A stretch of 64,000 nucleotides of DNA from Ignelater luminosus. Taxonomy: Eukaryota > Arthropoda > Insecta > Coleoptera > Elateridae. Below, piece after piece: positions 13,429-24,283 of the stretch. The DNA lies in NCBI GenBank assembly GCA_011009095.1, contig VTPC01090033.1, positions 28,174-92,173 on the forward strand, read 5' to 3'. Every line of letters starts with the position of its first letter. Positions within the stretch are counted from its first letter, which is position 1. Position numbers and translations under genes: made by a program. The notes under the pieces were generated by a model, which worked only from the letters and a program-made list of their open reading frames with translations, searched no databases and was not told the DNA's origin.

Positions 13429-13816
13429 TCTATATATATAAAAATGAATTGCTGTTTGTTAGTCTCGCTAAAACTCGAGAACGGCTGGATCGATTTGGCT
13501 AATTTTGGTCTTGAATTATTTGTGGAAGTCCAGGGAAGGTTTGAAAGGTGAGTAAATATGAAAATGTTGGGAATTAAATAAAAAAAAAACATTTGATGTT
13601 GGCCCTGTCGTTCAGAAATCAAATTGAAAGAATAGTTTAAAGAATTTTAATTTGAAATCATGTGTAATTAATTGAAAATAATAATAAACCTCATTCATAC
13701 CGAGCATTTTTTTTATTATTACGAATTCCTTTTGTTTGTTATAAATTTATTTTATACAAAAGCTTAGCTTTTTTATTCATCGATTGAGGCAGTACGAAGT
13801 CTGCCGGGTCAGCTGG
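13429..13816 (+). mobile_element. Non-autonomous Helitron, 388 bp
   Basis: The element starts with TC followed by TATATATATAAAAATGAAT and the sequence CTCGAGAACGGCTGG, a 5' end I recognise as common in insect Helitrons. It ends with GCCGGGTCAGCTGG, in which CTGG at 13813-13816 fits the 3' CTRR rule. A subterminal hairpin, GGCAG/CTGCC around TACGAAGT (13788-13805), sits just upstream of the end. The flanks are A (13428) and T (13817), so it was inserted between A and T without target duplication, as Helitrons do. It has no Rep/helicase coding and must depend on an autonomous relative. Confidence 0.85.
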
Positions 13817-14009
13817 TATAATATAAATATATAACGTTTTGTTATCATTTATCAAATTAAATCTACAGTAAATAAATTGATAGAAAAAATCTACGTAAAT
13901 TAATAATGAAATAGCTTCCAAAGATGAACAGAAGTAAAAGTAAGTTTTGCAACCATTCCTTGAAAGTAGACCCGGTATAAATGGCAAGTGTTTCTAGTAT
14001 TGTTTTAAG

Positions 14010-14560
14010 TAGAAAACATTAGCCACCATTATTCCCCAATGTCCGTTATACCCGGAAAAGAGGCTTCTAACATTTCGACATTTGCCTTTTCAAAGACTTC
14101 CCAATGCGGAGACTTAGTCATTCTATGAAATAATTCTGTTATGTCAGCAGCCGCAATAGAATGCTATCAGGAAGAGCAGCAGCATTTCTTAAGTCAAGTT
14201 TGTTAAAAATTGCCAATCGAATTTCGGAATTTTCTTCTTCGGATTCATGTTCAGGGCTTGAAGGTTTGTGGCTAGACACCATTTCAGACGTCGCTTCCAC
14301 AACGTGCGCATGTGGATGTGTGGCTCTGAAAACCATTGTATGCCGCGACCATCAAAGAAGAAAGAACACATATTTCAGCAAGTCAGGATTCTTGTTCTCC
14401 GGACGCCTTCACTTCTTCACCATCAGCTGCAACTTCCATCAACATCACCCACAACAGCTAATGCATATCCAATCGTATGCATTTCTCCTGTCGCGAATCC
14501 CAATTCTTTGGCCTTCACAGCAACATTTAGGCACCACTATCCTACTTCGTAACACGTAGG
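14010..14560 (-). pseudogene. Unidentified decayed coding region
   Basis: Read on the minus strand, this stretch is much richer in GC than its flanks and contains protein-like segments in shifting frames. HAHVVEATSEMVSSHKPS and SEIRLAIFNKLDLRNAAAL lie at about 14150-14330. ADITELFHRMTKSPHWEVF and ANVEMLEASFPGITDIGE lie at about 14015-14150. Upstream, a further frame gives VKAKELGFATGEMHTIGYA near 14470-14530. Frameshifts and stops separate the pieces. I cannot name the family. It may be the ORF of a transposon or a host pseudogene. The plus-strand 132-codon ORF over the same bases is probably its shadow. Confidence 0.35.
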
Positions 14561-14823
14561 CACCAATCCTACAATTTCAACAGTCAGTCGCAGCTTATCA
14601 ACATCTGGCCACCATAGCAGCAAATGAATTCATATCTACCAACACCTAATTTCAATAATAACCAACGACACACGCCAGTTTTGTTAAACACTATTACCTA
14701 GATCCTACGACTACCGAAGACACCAATGCCATTATCATCAAGGACGCTGACACCATCAACCGCTGCTTACTACCATTACAACTACTTCAAGTATTTCTTG
14801 GTTTTCTGTTTAGATAAAGATTA

Positions 14824-15860
14824 GGAAATAAAGCAGAAAAGGTCGAAAAAAATCGCTAAGATGGATTTTGATGCGGTTTGCGGCAATCGATTCTGTGAGT
14901 TGTCTAGAAAAAATGCTCCCTTTTATTTTTTTGACGTTTTTTGTTATTGCATTTCTACAGAGGAAAATGCATCTTTTTAGATGCACTTTAAGGAGCTATA
15001 ATTCAGTTTGAAAAAAAATTGACAAAATGAGCCAAAATGGGCCAGATTTTCTCACTCGGGGGTTATTGGGGTCGAGTCGAGTCGAGGTTGTTTTCCCGCA
15101 GGAGCCGGGAGGCCGTTATAAGTCCCCCCATGGGACTTCTTCAGCCGAGGTGGCATAACATTGGAGTAACGTAGAATGTTGCTCTTCGTTCCCGTTCATT
15201 GGAGCAGAAACGGCCGTTGGTAATTGAAAGGTTGCTGATGTTCTACTGCACTCTCTCCTAGTTGTTTTGCTGTTGAAGAGGAAAGGCCGATCGCAGTATG
15301 CTGTATTAAACTGAGCTTTCAGATTCGTGATGAGCACCCAAAAAAACACATAAAATGACATGTTGCTTGCATAGTTATACGAAAGCTTCCTATTTCGCTT
15401 TTTACGAGTCCAAATTTTTTGAATTTCCAAATTCAAGTAACATTTTTTGATAATTTGAACTTGAAATTCGTGATCACCGCACAAAAGAACACATAAAATG
15501 ACACATCACTCGAATAGTTATTCAATAGCTTGCTATTTAGTTTGAACAAGTTTAAATTTTCCGAATTTCCCAATGGTTATGACACTTTTGGACTTCAAAT
15601 TCGTGATCAGCGACTCTAGAAACCTCCGAGTGAGAAAATCTGGCCCAGTTTGGCTCATTTTGTCGATTCTTTTCAAACTGAATTAAAGCTCCTGAAAGTG
15701 CGTCCAAAAAGATGAATTTTCCTCTGTAGAAATGCAATAACAAAATACGTCAAAAAACTAAAAGGGGGCATTTTTTCTAAACAACTCACAGAATCGATTG
15801 CCGCAAACCGCATCAAAATCCATCTTGGCGATTTTTTTCGACCTTTTCTGCTTTATTTCC
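14824..15860. mobile_element. Fold-back element with ~240-bp inverted arms
   Basis: The left arm 14824-15064 begins GGAAATAAAGCAGAAAAGG. The right arm, about 15620-15860, is its inverted copy and ends CCTTTTCTGCTTTATTTCC. The arms remain strongly similar throughout, for example over GATGCGGTTTGCGGCAATCG. The loop of about 550 bp holds a GC-rich piece (15065-15324) and tandem repeats. No transposase is encoded; a 122-codon minus-strand ORF inside the loop has no family signature. I see no clear target duplication. The architecture (long inverted arms enclosing tandem repeats) resembles FB-type fold-back elements. Confidence 0.75.
15325..15640. repeat. Tandem repeats (~130-142 bp) inside the fold-back loop
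   Basis: The phrase AATTCGTGAT recurs at about 15323, 15466 and 15599. The first two are followed by a shared segment with ACACATAAAATGACA and a TCCAAATTTTTTGAATTTCC-like tract. The third runs into the right inverted arm. This amounts to two full copies and one partial copy of a degenerate unit. Confidence 0.7.
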
Positions 15861-16859
15861 TCGACTAGTAGAGGAATTTCTGTTCTTATTTTCTATATAG
15901 AAAATATCATTTCTATAGTATGTCAGTATTCGAGTTCTCTATAACAGATTATCAGGTCTGTTCCTTAGAATAACTCTAAGGATTCTTAAGAATTAATTCA
16001 AAAGTTTGACAGTTAGTTAGTAAACTTAATCACTGTATTGTACTGAAATACCCCACTGGGATATGTAAGTAATTGTTGTTTTTAAGTAATCTTAATAAAT
16101 GTATTTCGCCAAGAGAAAGTTTTCTTTGGCCGTTAAGTTGCGATATCACCTAAGTCTCGATCGGACGTTTCGTTCTTGAGAAAAACATCCTTCTCTAAAT
16201 GCCGAAGTGTGGATCGAAAACAAAGGAAGATCAAACTCTATCTACTCCAATCTTTTTTAGAGGCTACTTCCTGGCACATATTCGAATCTCGTGGCGATTG
16301 GTAAATGTTGGTAGTTTTGCCGATTTTTCGAAAATGATCAGTCGACGATCATTTTTTGTTTTTCAGGAGAAAACTTTTGTATTGTAAAAACGTGTAGTGT
16401 TCTATTTCCAGATTTGCAAACACGGTTCGCTTATCTCATTCCTTTATCGAAAAAAAAAATTTTACAATTGAATTTTGCTCATTTTTCCAGGACCTCTAAT
16501 AGCAAGATCTGAACAGATACGAAACTGGCTCCACGTGTTCTGTAGGCACATTTTTAAGTAAAACAAAACTCCTTCGTGGTACTTTGATATCTTTTGAAAA
16601 TCTAATCCCCCTACTCACTGACGATGATGTACGCCTATGAATCAGAATTGAACAAGTGTCGATGAGTAAATAGATTGATGATTCCTAAAGACAGCGCTTT
16701 TGCTTCCAGTTCCTCAATGGTCACAGAATACTTTTCTGTTTCTCTTACCAGGGAGCGCTACCGTCGCTAGCTGTGGTTATAGGAAATTTTAAGTCAATAC
16801 TACACAAACATTGTAAAAATATTGTAAAAACTCATTAAATGGTTTTCAAGATGTAGGAT
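15861..16859. other. Non-coding stretch, possible LTR-like signals
   Basis: The interval 15870-16190 has AATAAA (about 16093) followed by a T/G-rich tract and GTTCTTGAG, which loosely resembles the R/U5 part of an LTR, but no partner LTR or PBS was found. A small palindrome AATGATC/GATCATT surrounds AGTCGAC near 16333-16353. No gene is supported. Confidence 0.3.
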
Positions 16860-17092
16860 AAATCTGATGAACTGATGTTAAATAATAGAACCATAATTTG
16901 CAAACTTTTCAACGATTTAAAATTTCAAAGTTTGGATGGCAAGGGTGCGGGGAGTTGGGGGTGGTGCCATATTTGTGGGGTCACTTTGGTCCCTTCTGCA
17001 TACTACCGAAACGGTTTTGAATATTCTTTGATATCTCTTATTAAAGAGAAATACGGCCCATTGAGACTTTTCAAAATGTCACCCTGTATTTT
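16860..17092 (-). mobile_element. Solo transposon end fragment
   Basis: On the minus strand the segment starts ATACAGGGTGACATTTTG, the ATACAGGGTG-type terminus common at ends of insect DNA transposons, and continues into a GC-richer tract. No second terminus was found nearby. The 87-codon plus-strand ORF across it is not credible as a gene. Confidence 0.45.
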
Positions 17093-19474
17093 TATTGACT
17101 CATTTTCTGACTCCGATGTCGTTTTGTTAGCAAGTTAATTTTGAAAACGAAATGAGAAAAGGTCTGTGTTATGAATTTGTGTAAAATTTAAGGGATGCTT
17201 GTCTTCTTTTAAAATTTTTATTTGTTGGTTTAGTGGGTTCGAGATTTAGTTGTGTAACCCCATAACAATTCTGTTTGGTGGCTTAATTGATGTGAAGTAA
17301 TATAGCCTTTTATTGCATTTTATTACTACATACCTTGTTCTTGTTATTTTATGAGGACGAGATGCAAGTTTAATTTTGCTCTCATTATTTGTAACAAGTA
17401 TCCCTTACTTACGCTCGAAACAATAGGAAGGAACAATCCGAAGTGTTATAGAATAATTTATTATTCTGACCTTCCGGGAAAGGCAAATTGTTACCAGCGT
17501 CTATATTAACGGTTGTAATTCTCGATTCATTTATTATCTTAATCTCCTGATGACGTTTGGCTTTACATAATTCAATGATTTTTATGTAATGTATACATAT
17601 AAAATTATTTTATATGTTCTCCCATCATTTTCTTTTGTTCTTAGCAATTTTGCTATTATAGTATTTAGTTGTTCAGATGTAAATAAGCCTTGTGCAACGG
17701 TTGGTTTCATCTCTGCTTTGCTAATTTATATGGCCTACCTTCTGCCATCATTCCGTGATAATGTGCTGGCTGGCTTTTTTTTACCAACAAGTATGACCAA
17801 CTGTATACAGTAGTTACAGTAATTTTAGAAAAATTATCTAAAAGCAGCTGTAAAGGGTATTTCAGAAATGTCTATAAAATTTTGAAGATAGTTCTGTACA
17901 TAAGACCACGTCAAAAAATTACATAAACATTTATCCTAAAATGCATTGTTTTCGAGATACAAATTTTTTTTTCTTCTAGTACCACTGTAATGTAACAAGG
18001 CATCTGGACAAGATTTTTTTTTCGTAGTATAATTACTATTGTGGAGTTTTTACATTCTTACAAAACAGTGTATGTTTAATCATTTTATAAATTTTATGTT
18101 GGAAAGTTATAATAGAGAAAAAGTTGTTTTGCGTGAAATAAAACAAAATATTGCAAATATTTTCTCCATTAATTAGTCCGCAACAAAAATATCCCGTAAA
18201 TATTGACTATGATGATTTGATAATGGATAAGCAATGTGTTTAAATTCTAAAAATACCCTCTTTGTAACTTCGGAGTCATAAACGGTTTTTAAGTTGATTA
18301 TATTTGTTGAATAAATGTTTCTGACATTTTGAGCTGGTGACAGCTTCAATTTGATGTTAATTTTTTTAGAAAAGCGAGTTGTTAGTACTCATATATTAAC
18401 AATAAATATTTAAATTTCAAACAAACACGTTGATTTATCTAGACTATCATAAAACGGGTTACGGCACTGTATACTCGGTATTTCTCGCCCACAATCATAC
18501 AAAATGAAATGTACCAACGTTATTAAATAACTTCAGACGTACTAAGTCGAGGTTTCAAATGGTAATAAAATGTTATTAGAAGAAACAACACCAGCTAAGA
18601 AAATACAAGTCTAGAATGAAAACTTGAAGAACGAGCATAAAATTACAACAAATTATACAATTTCTAAACTTTTAGATGTGTAATATACCTAGCTTTGTAA
18701 TTCCTCAGTAGGTGATGCTTATTAAAATAATTATACAATTTTAAAGAGGTGTAAAAATTGATCTCTTTATGGAAAACTAAAATGTAATGTCATATATCTA
18801 AAGCTTTCTCTTGTAGATTTACACATCAAGCACCATTTATATAAGTTGCAACTTGTGTACATTACTGTTGTGGGAGTCTAACATTTCTGCAGTAAATTTA
18901 AAATGCTACTAGTACACTCGGCACTTTTACATTTATCATATACATCATTTTAAAACATTCTCCATCGTAAAAATAATTATTTCATTATTTACATTATTAA
19001 AATAAATTTTTCCCTACACGTGTGAGGTGTATGTAAAGCGATGTTCATTTCACCATGTTATTCTTACATTAGAAATAAAGCGAAAGGTGTATGTGCAGGT
19101 AGAGAAAGGGATGTTCTATATAAAGTTCGCACGACATATTACACGTTCTTTAACGTAAGAAAGGTATGCGTTATAATTATTCTAAAGCAATTAAATCGAT
19201 GATGTAATTAAAAACATAAAAGAGAAGAATAATGGGTTTCTCTTTAGTTCCTGAATGAGAATCAATTATACATTATGAGAATCTAATTATTTCATTAAAA
19301 TAAATAAATACGAGTTTATTATTTTCTCATTTTGTAATTAACATTAAGAAGTTAGTAACGAGGTACGTTCTAGCTGAAAGTTTAAAAACCTCTTTACTGG
19401 GAAAATGTTTGTCTGAAACTTTGTATTAGAAATCTAAGACTGGACTTTTTTTAAATACAAAGTAAAAGCAACTA
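17093..19474. other. AT-rich stretch, nothing firmly supported
   Basis: A 74-codon hydrophobic ORF at 17589-17813 (plus) has no recognised family. A CTATATAAAG near 19116-19125 is TATA-like but has no initiator at the right distance. Repeat-like sequence at 17850-17960 (TTCAGAAATGTCTATAAAAT) may be another old transposon end. Confidence 0.35.
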
Positions 19475-19499
19475 TAGTCTAAATCAAATAAGAATAAAG
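19475..19499. repeat. Left terminal inverted repeat of the Sailor-like element
   Basis: This 25-bp sequence is perfectly inverted at 21606-21630; the identity extends through the TA and one more base on each side (CTATAG). Confidence 0.9.
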
Positions 19500-19897
19500 T
19501 AAGTGGCACTGCGGTGCAAGGCAGATTTAAGCAGCTGAAGTGTTCGAAAAGGGCGCCAAATTTGAAATTGCTTTCTAATAGTTGTTCAAGAACATGTATA
19601 AAAATTAAAAACCAGTAGCTGACGAACTATGAATAAATGAAATAGTAGATTTTTATAATGACAAAGTATAATGAATAACCTCATAAGTATATACCTCTTA
19701 TGAAGCAAAGGAAGTTACGAGTTAACAAGTAAATGTTTATTTATTTAGTTTTTACATAAACAAAAAGGTAAAAAGCCTGTAGTAAAAGTCAATTCAATAA
19801 TTACAAAACATATTTTAATTAAGGAGCAGGAGTTGTAGGTACTGTATATAACAATAGTGCATCCATTTTGCTGTTTGTGTATTTATACTTCTGGTAA

Positions 19898-21305
19898 TCA
19901 CTCTACCTCCATATCATCGTCAGCAGAATCCTCCTCGCTAGAACTCTCCGACTGTAAATTAATCACAATTTTCTCAACCACTTCTTCTGTTATTCCGTCT
20001 AAATCCCACATATGATTTTCTTCACGTATTACATGATTGACACAATCATTCCACTTTTCTGCAGTTACACCAGCAATTCCATCACATAAGAGTTGCTTTA
20101 CCTCTTCGATAGAGTACGTTCGATTATTAACAGCAACATGTTGCTTAACTTGAACCCATACTAGCTCAATAGGATTTAGATTACAGTGATACGGTGGTAA
20201 TCTTAAAATTAATCTTCCCCTCTTTTTAATAAGTTCATCGATGACATATGGTGTTGGATGTAATAACACATACTGTTTTACCAATTCTAATAATTGCAAT
20301 TTCAATCAATTATCTCCTGGTGTAATTTCCTTGCCATGAAGCCAATCAATAATCTGATCTTTTCTCCAATTCCGAGTGGGTACTTTATCAGCTTTAACAC
20401 TATGATAAGGGGCGTTGTCCATTACAATGACCGAATGAGGTTCTAATTTAGGTAGGATCCCTTCCAACCAAATTTTAAAAACATCTCCATCCATGTCTTG
20501 ATGATAATCACCTACAAACATTCAAATAATTTATTGCAATAAAAAACATACAAAAACAATGCAGTCCTCGCCTGTCTTTTTGGATTCAAAAGTTAGAAGT
20601 CCTTCATCAACAAAGCCAGATTCACTACCGATGTGAACAACTATTAACCTCTTTCCTTTGCCTGGATCTTTGATTCCAGTTGAAAGGCCTTCAAATAATG
20701 CTTGTCTGGCAGTTTTAATGGTAGTATCATGCCAAACTTTGCTTCCCACATGTCCTGTCTTAACCCATGTTTCATCTGTGTAATAAATCGTTCTTCCTTC
20801 TTCTCGATATTGTTTAATAGCAGTTAAATATTTTCTTCTCCACAAAACAATAGTTGGCTTTTCAATCAAAATCGTTTTTTCTTGTTCGTTTATCATATTT
20901 GAATCCTAATTTTAATAACGTTCTATGTAATGTTGAATAACTAAAATCTGGTAATGAATCGTCTTCGTTAACAGCTTGTAGTATTTTTCCTACAGTTGGA
21001 ACTTCATTTCGAAAATAAAAACAATGTACATGTCTTCGTATGGCAGATTTCTCGAAGTCTTCAAGTTTCTGAAAACATGTTTTTGATTCCCTAGTTTTCT
21101 TAGGAGATCGTACCAATCCAGAAGTTTCCATTTGTTTAATTATATTCCACATCGTATTCTGTCCGATCCCAACTTCAGCCGACGTTTGCTTGACTGACCA
21201 AGTCTTACTGTTGTTTTGTAAATGTTTTAAATAGACATTGTAAGCCATAAGTCTCTGACCACTTTTTACGTGTTTTCTTTTAGCATTTTTGAAAACTTCA
21301 GCCAT
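19898..21305 (-). pseudogene. DDE transposase, ~DD83E, with frameshift and TGA
   Basis: From ATG at 21305 an N-terminal helix-turn-helix region (about 21305-21120) precedes a linker with FEKSAIRRHVHCFYF. The catalytic domain then shows the first Asp in YYTDETWV, the second Asp in VMDNAPYHS and the Glu in NPIELVW. With the disruptions bridged, 83 residues separate the second Asp and the Glu, far more than the 34 of Tc1/mariner. The C-terminus is acidic (SESSSEEDSADDD). Two lesions are visible: a one-base frameshift in an A-run near 20876-20881 and an in-frame TGA at 20306-20308. A 40-nt GT-AG intron-like gap (20512-20551) interrupts the domain between CIVF and GDYHQDMDG. All catalytic residues survive, so inactivation is recent, unless the lesions are sequencing errors. 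Confidence 0.85.
20512..20551 (-). other. 40-nt intron in the transposase
   Basis: Minus-strand GTATGT begins at 20551 and TTTGTAG ends at 20512. Removing these bases rejoins the frame exactly between two conserved parts of the catalytic domain. Reading through instead gives a stop after VCFLLQ. Forty nucleotides is short for an animal intron. Confidence 0.65.
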
Positions 21306-21443
21306 AATCGCAAATATAACCTGAAATATTGCATTGATATTTTGATCATTAGGTTGTTATAATTCAAATTATAATTACCTGTATAACGATACGCTGAGTT
21401 TAATGAGCTCTTAAAAGAACTATTTTAATATAAATAAAAGAAT

Positions 21444-21543
21444 NNNNNNNNNNNNNNNNNNNNNNNNNNNNNNNNNNNNNNNNNNNNNNNNNNNNNNNNN
21501 NNNNNNNNNNNNNNNNNNNNNNNNNNNNNNNNNNNNNNNNNNN
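21444..21543. other. Assembly gap (100 N)
   Basis: A run of exactly 100 N is the usual placeholder for a gap of unknown size. It falls between the transposase start and the right TIR. Confidence 0.99.
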
Positions 21544-21605
21544 AAAACGGACTCGTTTATTAACCAATGAGGATGAAGGTCAAGCTGTCCCTATCATTTC
21601 CTTCG

Positions 21606-21630
21606 CTTTATTCTTATTTGATTTAGACTA
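21606..21630. repeat. Right terminal inverted repeat of the Sailor-like element
   Basis: This is the perfect inverted partner of 19475-19499. It is followed by the TA target duplicate at 21631-21632. Confidence 0.9.
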
Positions 21631-21700
21631 TAGAAGAAGATTGACTTAAGCACTGTGTGCGATTTGCAATAGATAAGATGCTTTCAATTTTTACAAAGTT

Positions 21701-21779
21701 GACTCCGAACAGGACTTAAACCTGTAATCTTCAGTTTATCGTACCGATGCCCTGCCAACAGAACTCACCAGATGCCTAG
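21701..21779 (-). tRNA. tRNA-like sequence (degenerate tRNA or SINE head)
   Basis: On the minus strand, TGGTGAGTTCTGTTGG resembles a D-arm/A-box. It is followed by ACTGAAGATT, like the anticodon region of tRNA-Phe(GAA), and AGGTTTAAGTCC, a diverged B-box in the right position. The acceptor ends do not pair and the anticodon stem keeps only two good pairs. It is therefore not a functional tRNA by eye, and could be a pseudogene or the head of a tRNA-derived SINE. Confidence 0.35.
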
Positions 21780-22966
21780 TAATTCGTGAATAATACAATT
21801 CATTAAAAAAATCTCAATTAAGTGCTTTTTCTACTAGAAAATATGGATAAATTTGCAAAAGAAAATCCACTCCCTGTATGGGTAATTTTGTTCCTTAGTC
21901 CAACCTCTAGTTTGGAAGATTTGAACTTCTACATACCACTGCGTACTTTCATCTTAAAATCCTTTTGCTTTCAACACGTTATAAAAACAATATCTTAGTA
22001 TCTCAGATATCCTTAAGCAGTGTTTATAGGCATCGACCAAAATAATGTTAAATTATTGTCTGTGCGGCAAATTTTAATAAACACTAGTTTCATTTACTAT
22101 CGACATGAGATTTGGTATAAAGGGCGGGTTGCAACAAATGAACCGATCAACAATACACACAATGAATAACACCAAGATTCCTCGACAAATGCTTTCAGAA
22201 CCTATTCGTCTAAACCTTGAGTTCGTAATGTGTAAACTTCATGTCGAATTGTTGACTATAGAGGTTAAGATTCCTTTATTAGAAATAAATATGTGAGCTG
22301 TTCAAATATTTTTACAGATTTGAATTTTATACCTAGCTAGCCGAATTTAGTTCACCACGGATGTCCTAGGTGAGGATAAAGTCATACCGTAAGTGGTTTG
22401 ATAGAAGGCAGAATCCAATCTCAACCACTGTAGATGGCCTAGTGAAGAACACAGCTTGACCATGGGTGAAAAGCAAATCTCGGATCAACAATCAGATTAG
22501 CTTCCTTCAAGAAGAGTATTTGCCTGAAGTCTGACAAAATCGCAATGCGGACTAAGAGTAAAGTGAACATAACGTACGAAAGAAACTCTGAAAGTTGTAA
22601 TCCAATAATATTATCATAGGGCCAAAGAATCTTACAAACTTTTGTATTCAATCCAAAAATTATTATACATAGCGCTTTGCGCTTTTTGTTAACCAAAGAG
22701 GACATGAAAAATAGCAGTTAAACTTCATTAGAATAAATAAAGAGTTGCTTTATAAAAATTGGCCAAACACGTGAATTAGATGTCTAGATTTGTTGCCAAA
22801 ACGTAGCCAGAGAATACAGATTACGAGTATGTAATAGTTATTTCAGCAACGAGGGCGGTAAGTACGTTTTACCAATTTGAGGCTAATAGGTTTGGGAACT
22901 GAGGGCGTAGCCCGAAGTACCCAATATTACCCGACATCGGTTGTATTAACGCCCGAGATGCTTACA
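21780..22966. other. Non-coding stretch with a GC-richer patch
   Basis: No gene is recognised. The interval 22850-22960 is richer in GC (GGGCGGTAAG and ACGCCCGAG) and resembles in composition the right end of the following element. The minus-strand ORF at 22439-22705 has no family signature. Confidence 0.35.
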
Positions 22967-23393
22967 AAGTTTTTTGCACAATTGAGATTCTAAGTTAAAT
23001 TGCAGAATTTAAGCAAATTGATCAGCTTTTTAAATTAAAAAAGCGCAGTGGTTGGTTTTATTATTACTGTCGCTAAGATTCATCATGTAAACAAAATTTC
23101 AAAATTGAAAAAAAATTAAAGTTTTGTAAACATTCATTATTAATAAAAATTTGAAATAAATTATTTTATCTACGACTCTTCAATAATATAGTCGTTATAC
23201 GCGTAACCATGGGAATATAACTATACTCATAAAATACTATGTAGTGAATTATATGGATTTTATTCACTGGCGGTGTTTTGTTGGTTGCCTATTTATAGAT
23301 ATAAACCAAATAGAAATTGTTATAATCTCAAACTGTTTATTGTTAGAAAAAAAATTTGGACATCGTCTTCAGAGGATCCTTGTATTCCAGGTC

Positions 23394-23560
23394 TAAAACT
23401 TTCTTTGTAAAGATTTTTTACTTTCATTGACTTCTACATATTCAAGAATTTGGACATCGCCTCCCTCGGAGAAATCCACCTCCAGATCTTCCTCAGAAGT
23501 GTTAGAATCGTAGATAAAACGACGTATTCGACTTGCACATAATGGGCATTATGTGCTCGT
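23394..23560 (-). pseudogene. C-terminal coding relic, acidic, unidentified
   Basis: One minus-strand frame runs about 50 codons from a Cys-Pro-Leu-Cys motif through SRIRRFIYDSNTSEEDLEVD and GGDVQILEYVEVNESKKSL to a TAG at 23394-23396. The CxxC motif and acidic tail with a clean stop look like the end of a real protein. A second shorter copy of the SEDDVQI phrase follows at about 23355-23375, suggesting a local duplication. I do not recognise the family; a transposon-encoded protein is plausible. Confidence 0.4.
23535..23556. repeat. 22-bp near-perfect palindrome
   Basis: GCACATAATG and CATTATGTGC form a 10-bp inverted repeat around GG. It lies within the coding relic, so it may be incidental. 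Confidence 0.7.
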
Positions 23561-24283
23561 TGAATAATATACTATTATTACTTACGTACAGCCCGCGAGC
23601 GGTAAAATTAACTTACCGCCCGCAATACAAGGCTCGTAAGTTAGCAAAAACGCCCGATTGTGCAAAAACTATAATTTAAATCATTTGGTATTTTTTTTTA
23701 TTATTTCAAAAAAGCTTGCTTTCAAGTAGGAAAATACTTTTCACTTTCAAAGTTGCCATTTATAACAAATTTAGGCATTTACATATTCGTTTACTTTTGA
23801 AAAGACATTGCAACAAGCCAACAATCTTAATGAGCTGGATACACTTGCCAGTTTGGCTTTATCATAAGAAATCTGCTTCTTGTTTTAAAATGCTTCTTAA
23901 CTTTTACCCAAAAAATGTCTTAATCTATTTGATTAATAACAATTAACCGATTTCCAAAAGTCACTAGTCTTTGGACATGTAACGTGTATAACATAGTTTT
24001 TGTTTCTATCTGGCAATTAAAATTATATTATCATTATATGCTGAGTAAAACCTGTTATTGATTTTCAATATTGATCTGTTTTAATGATTTTAAATGTAGG
24101 AAATAAATAACCAAAGCATCTCTTATTAACAAACTAAAATGACAAAAGTTGTGATATAGACACTACAGCGAATCTTACAGCTTTATTTGTGTTTGTCCAA
24201 TTTGCGTTTCAAAGACAGCATCCGACGTCTCTAGATATGTAATATACAGTGTATTCTCACGAGAGAGGTGAGACAAGTCAATA

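Larger units (their letters stand above)
19475..21630 (-). mobile_element. IS630/Tc1/mariner-type element (Sailor-like), nearly complete
   Basis: Perfect terminal inverted repeats, starting TAGTCTAAATCAAATAAGAA, lie at 19475-19499 and 21606-21630. Both are flanked by TA (19473-19474 and 21631-21632), the target duplication of the superfamily. The interior carries a minus-strand transposase pseudogene. An assembly gap of 100 N (21444-21543) lies between the start of the gene and the 5' terminus, so the true length is unknown. The wide spacing of catalytic residues fits the group I recall being described as DD82E/Sailor; that name needs confirmation by alignment. Confidence 0.85.
22967..23671 (-). 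mobile_element. Inverted-repeat-bounded element carrying a coding tail
   Basis: AGTTTTTTGCACAATTG at 22971-22987 faces an inverted copy, CGATTGTGCAAAAACT, at about 23656-23671. The right side also has a hairpin-forming GCGGTAA/TTACCGC segment (about 23598-23621). The interior holds the C-terminal coding relic described next. The short TIR match (about 16 bp, imperfect) makes the element boundaries tentative. Confidence 0.35.

Noticed and set aside
14161..14559. 132-codon plus-strand ORF
   Set aside because: The minus strand gives more protein-like segments over the same bases; the plus ORF has no family features.
19116..19160. CTATATAAAG as a promoter
   Set aside because: No initiator at the proper distance and no downstream exon.
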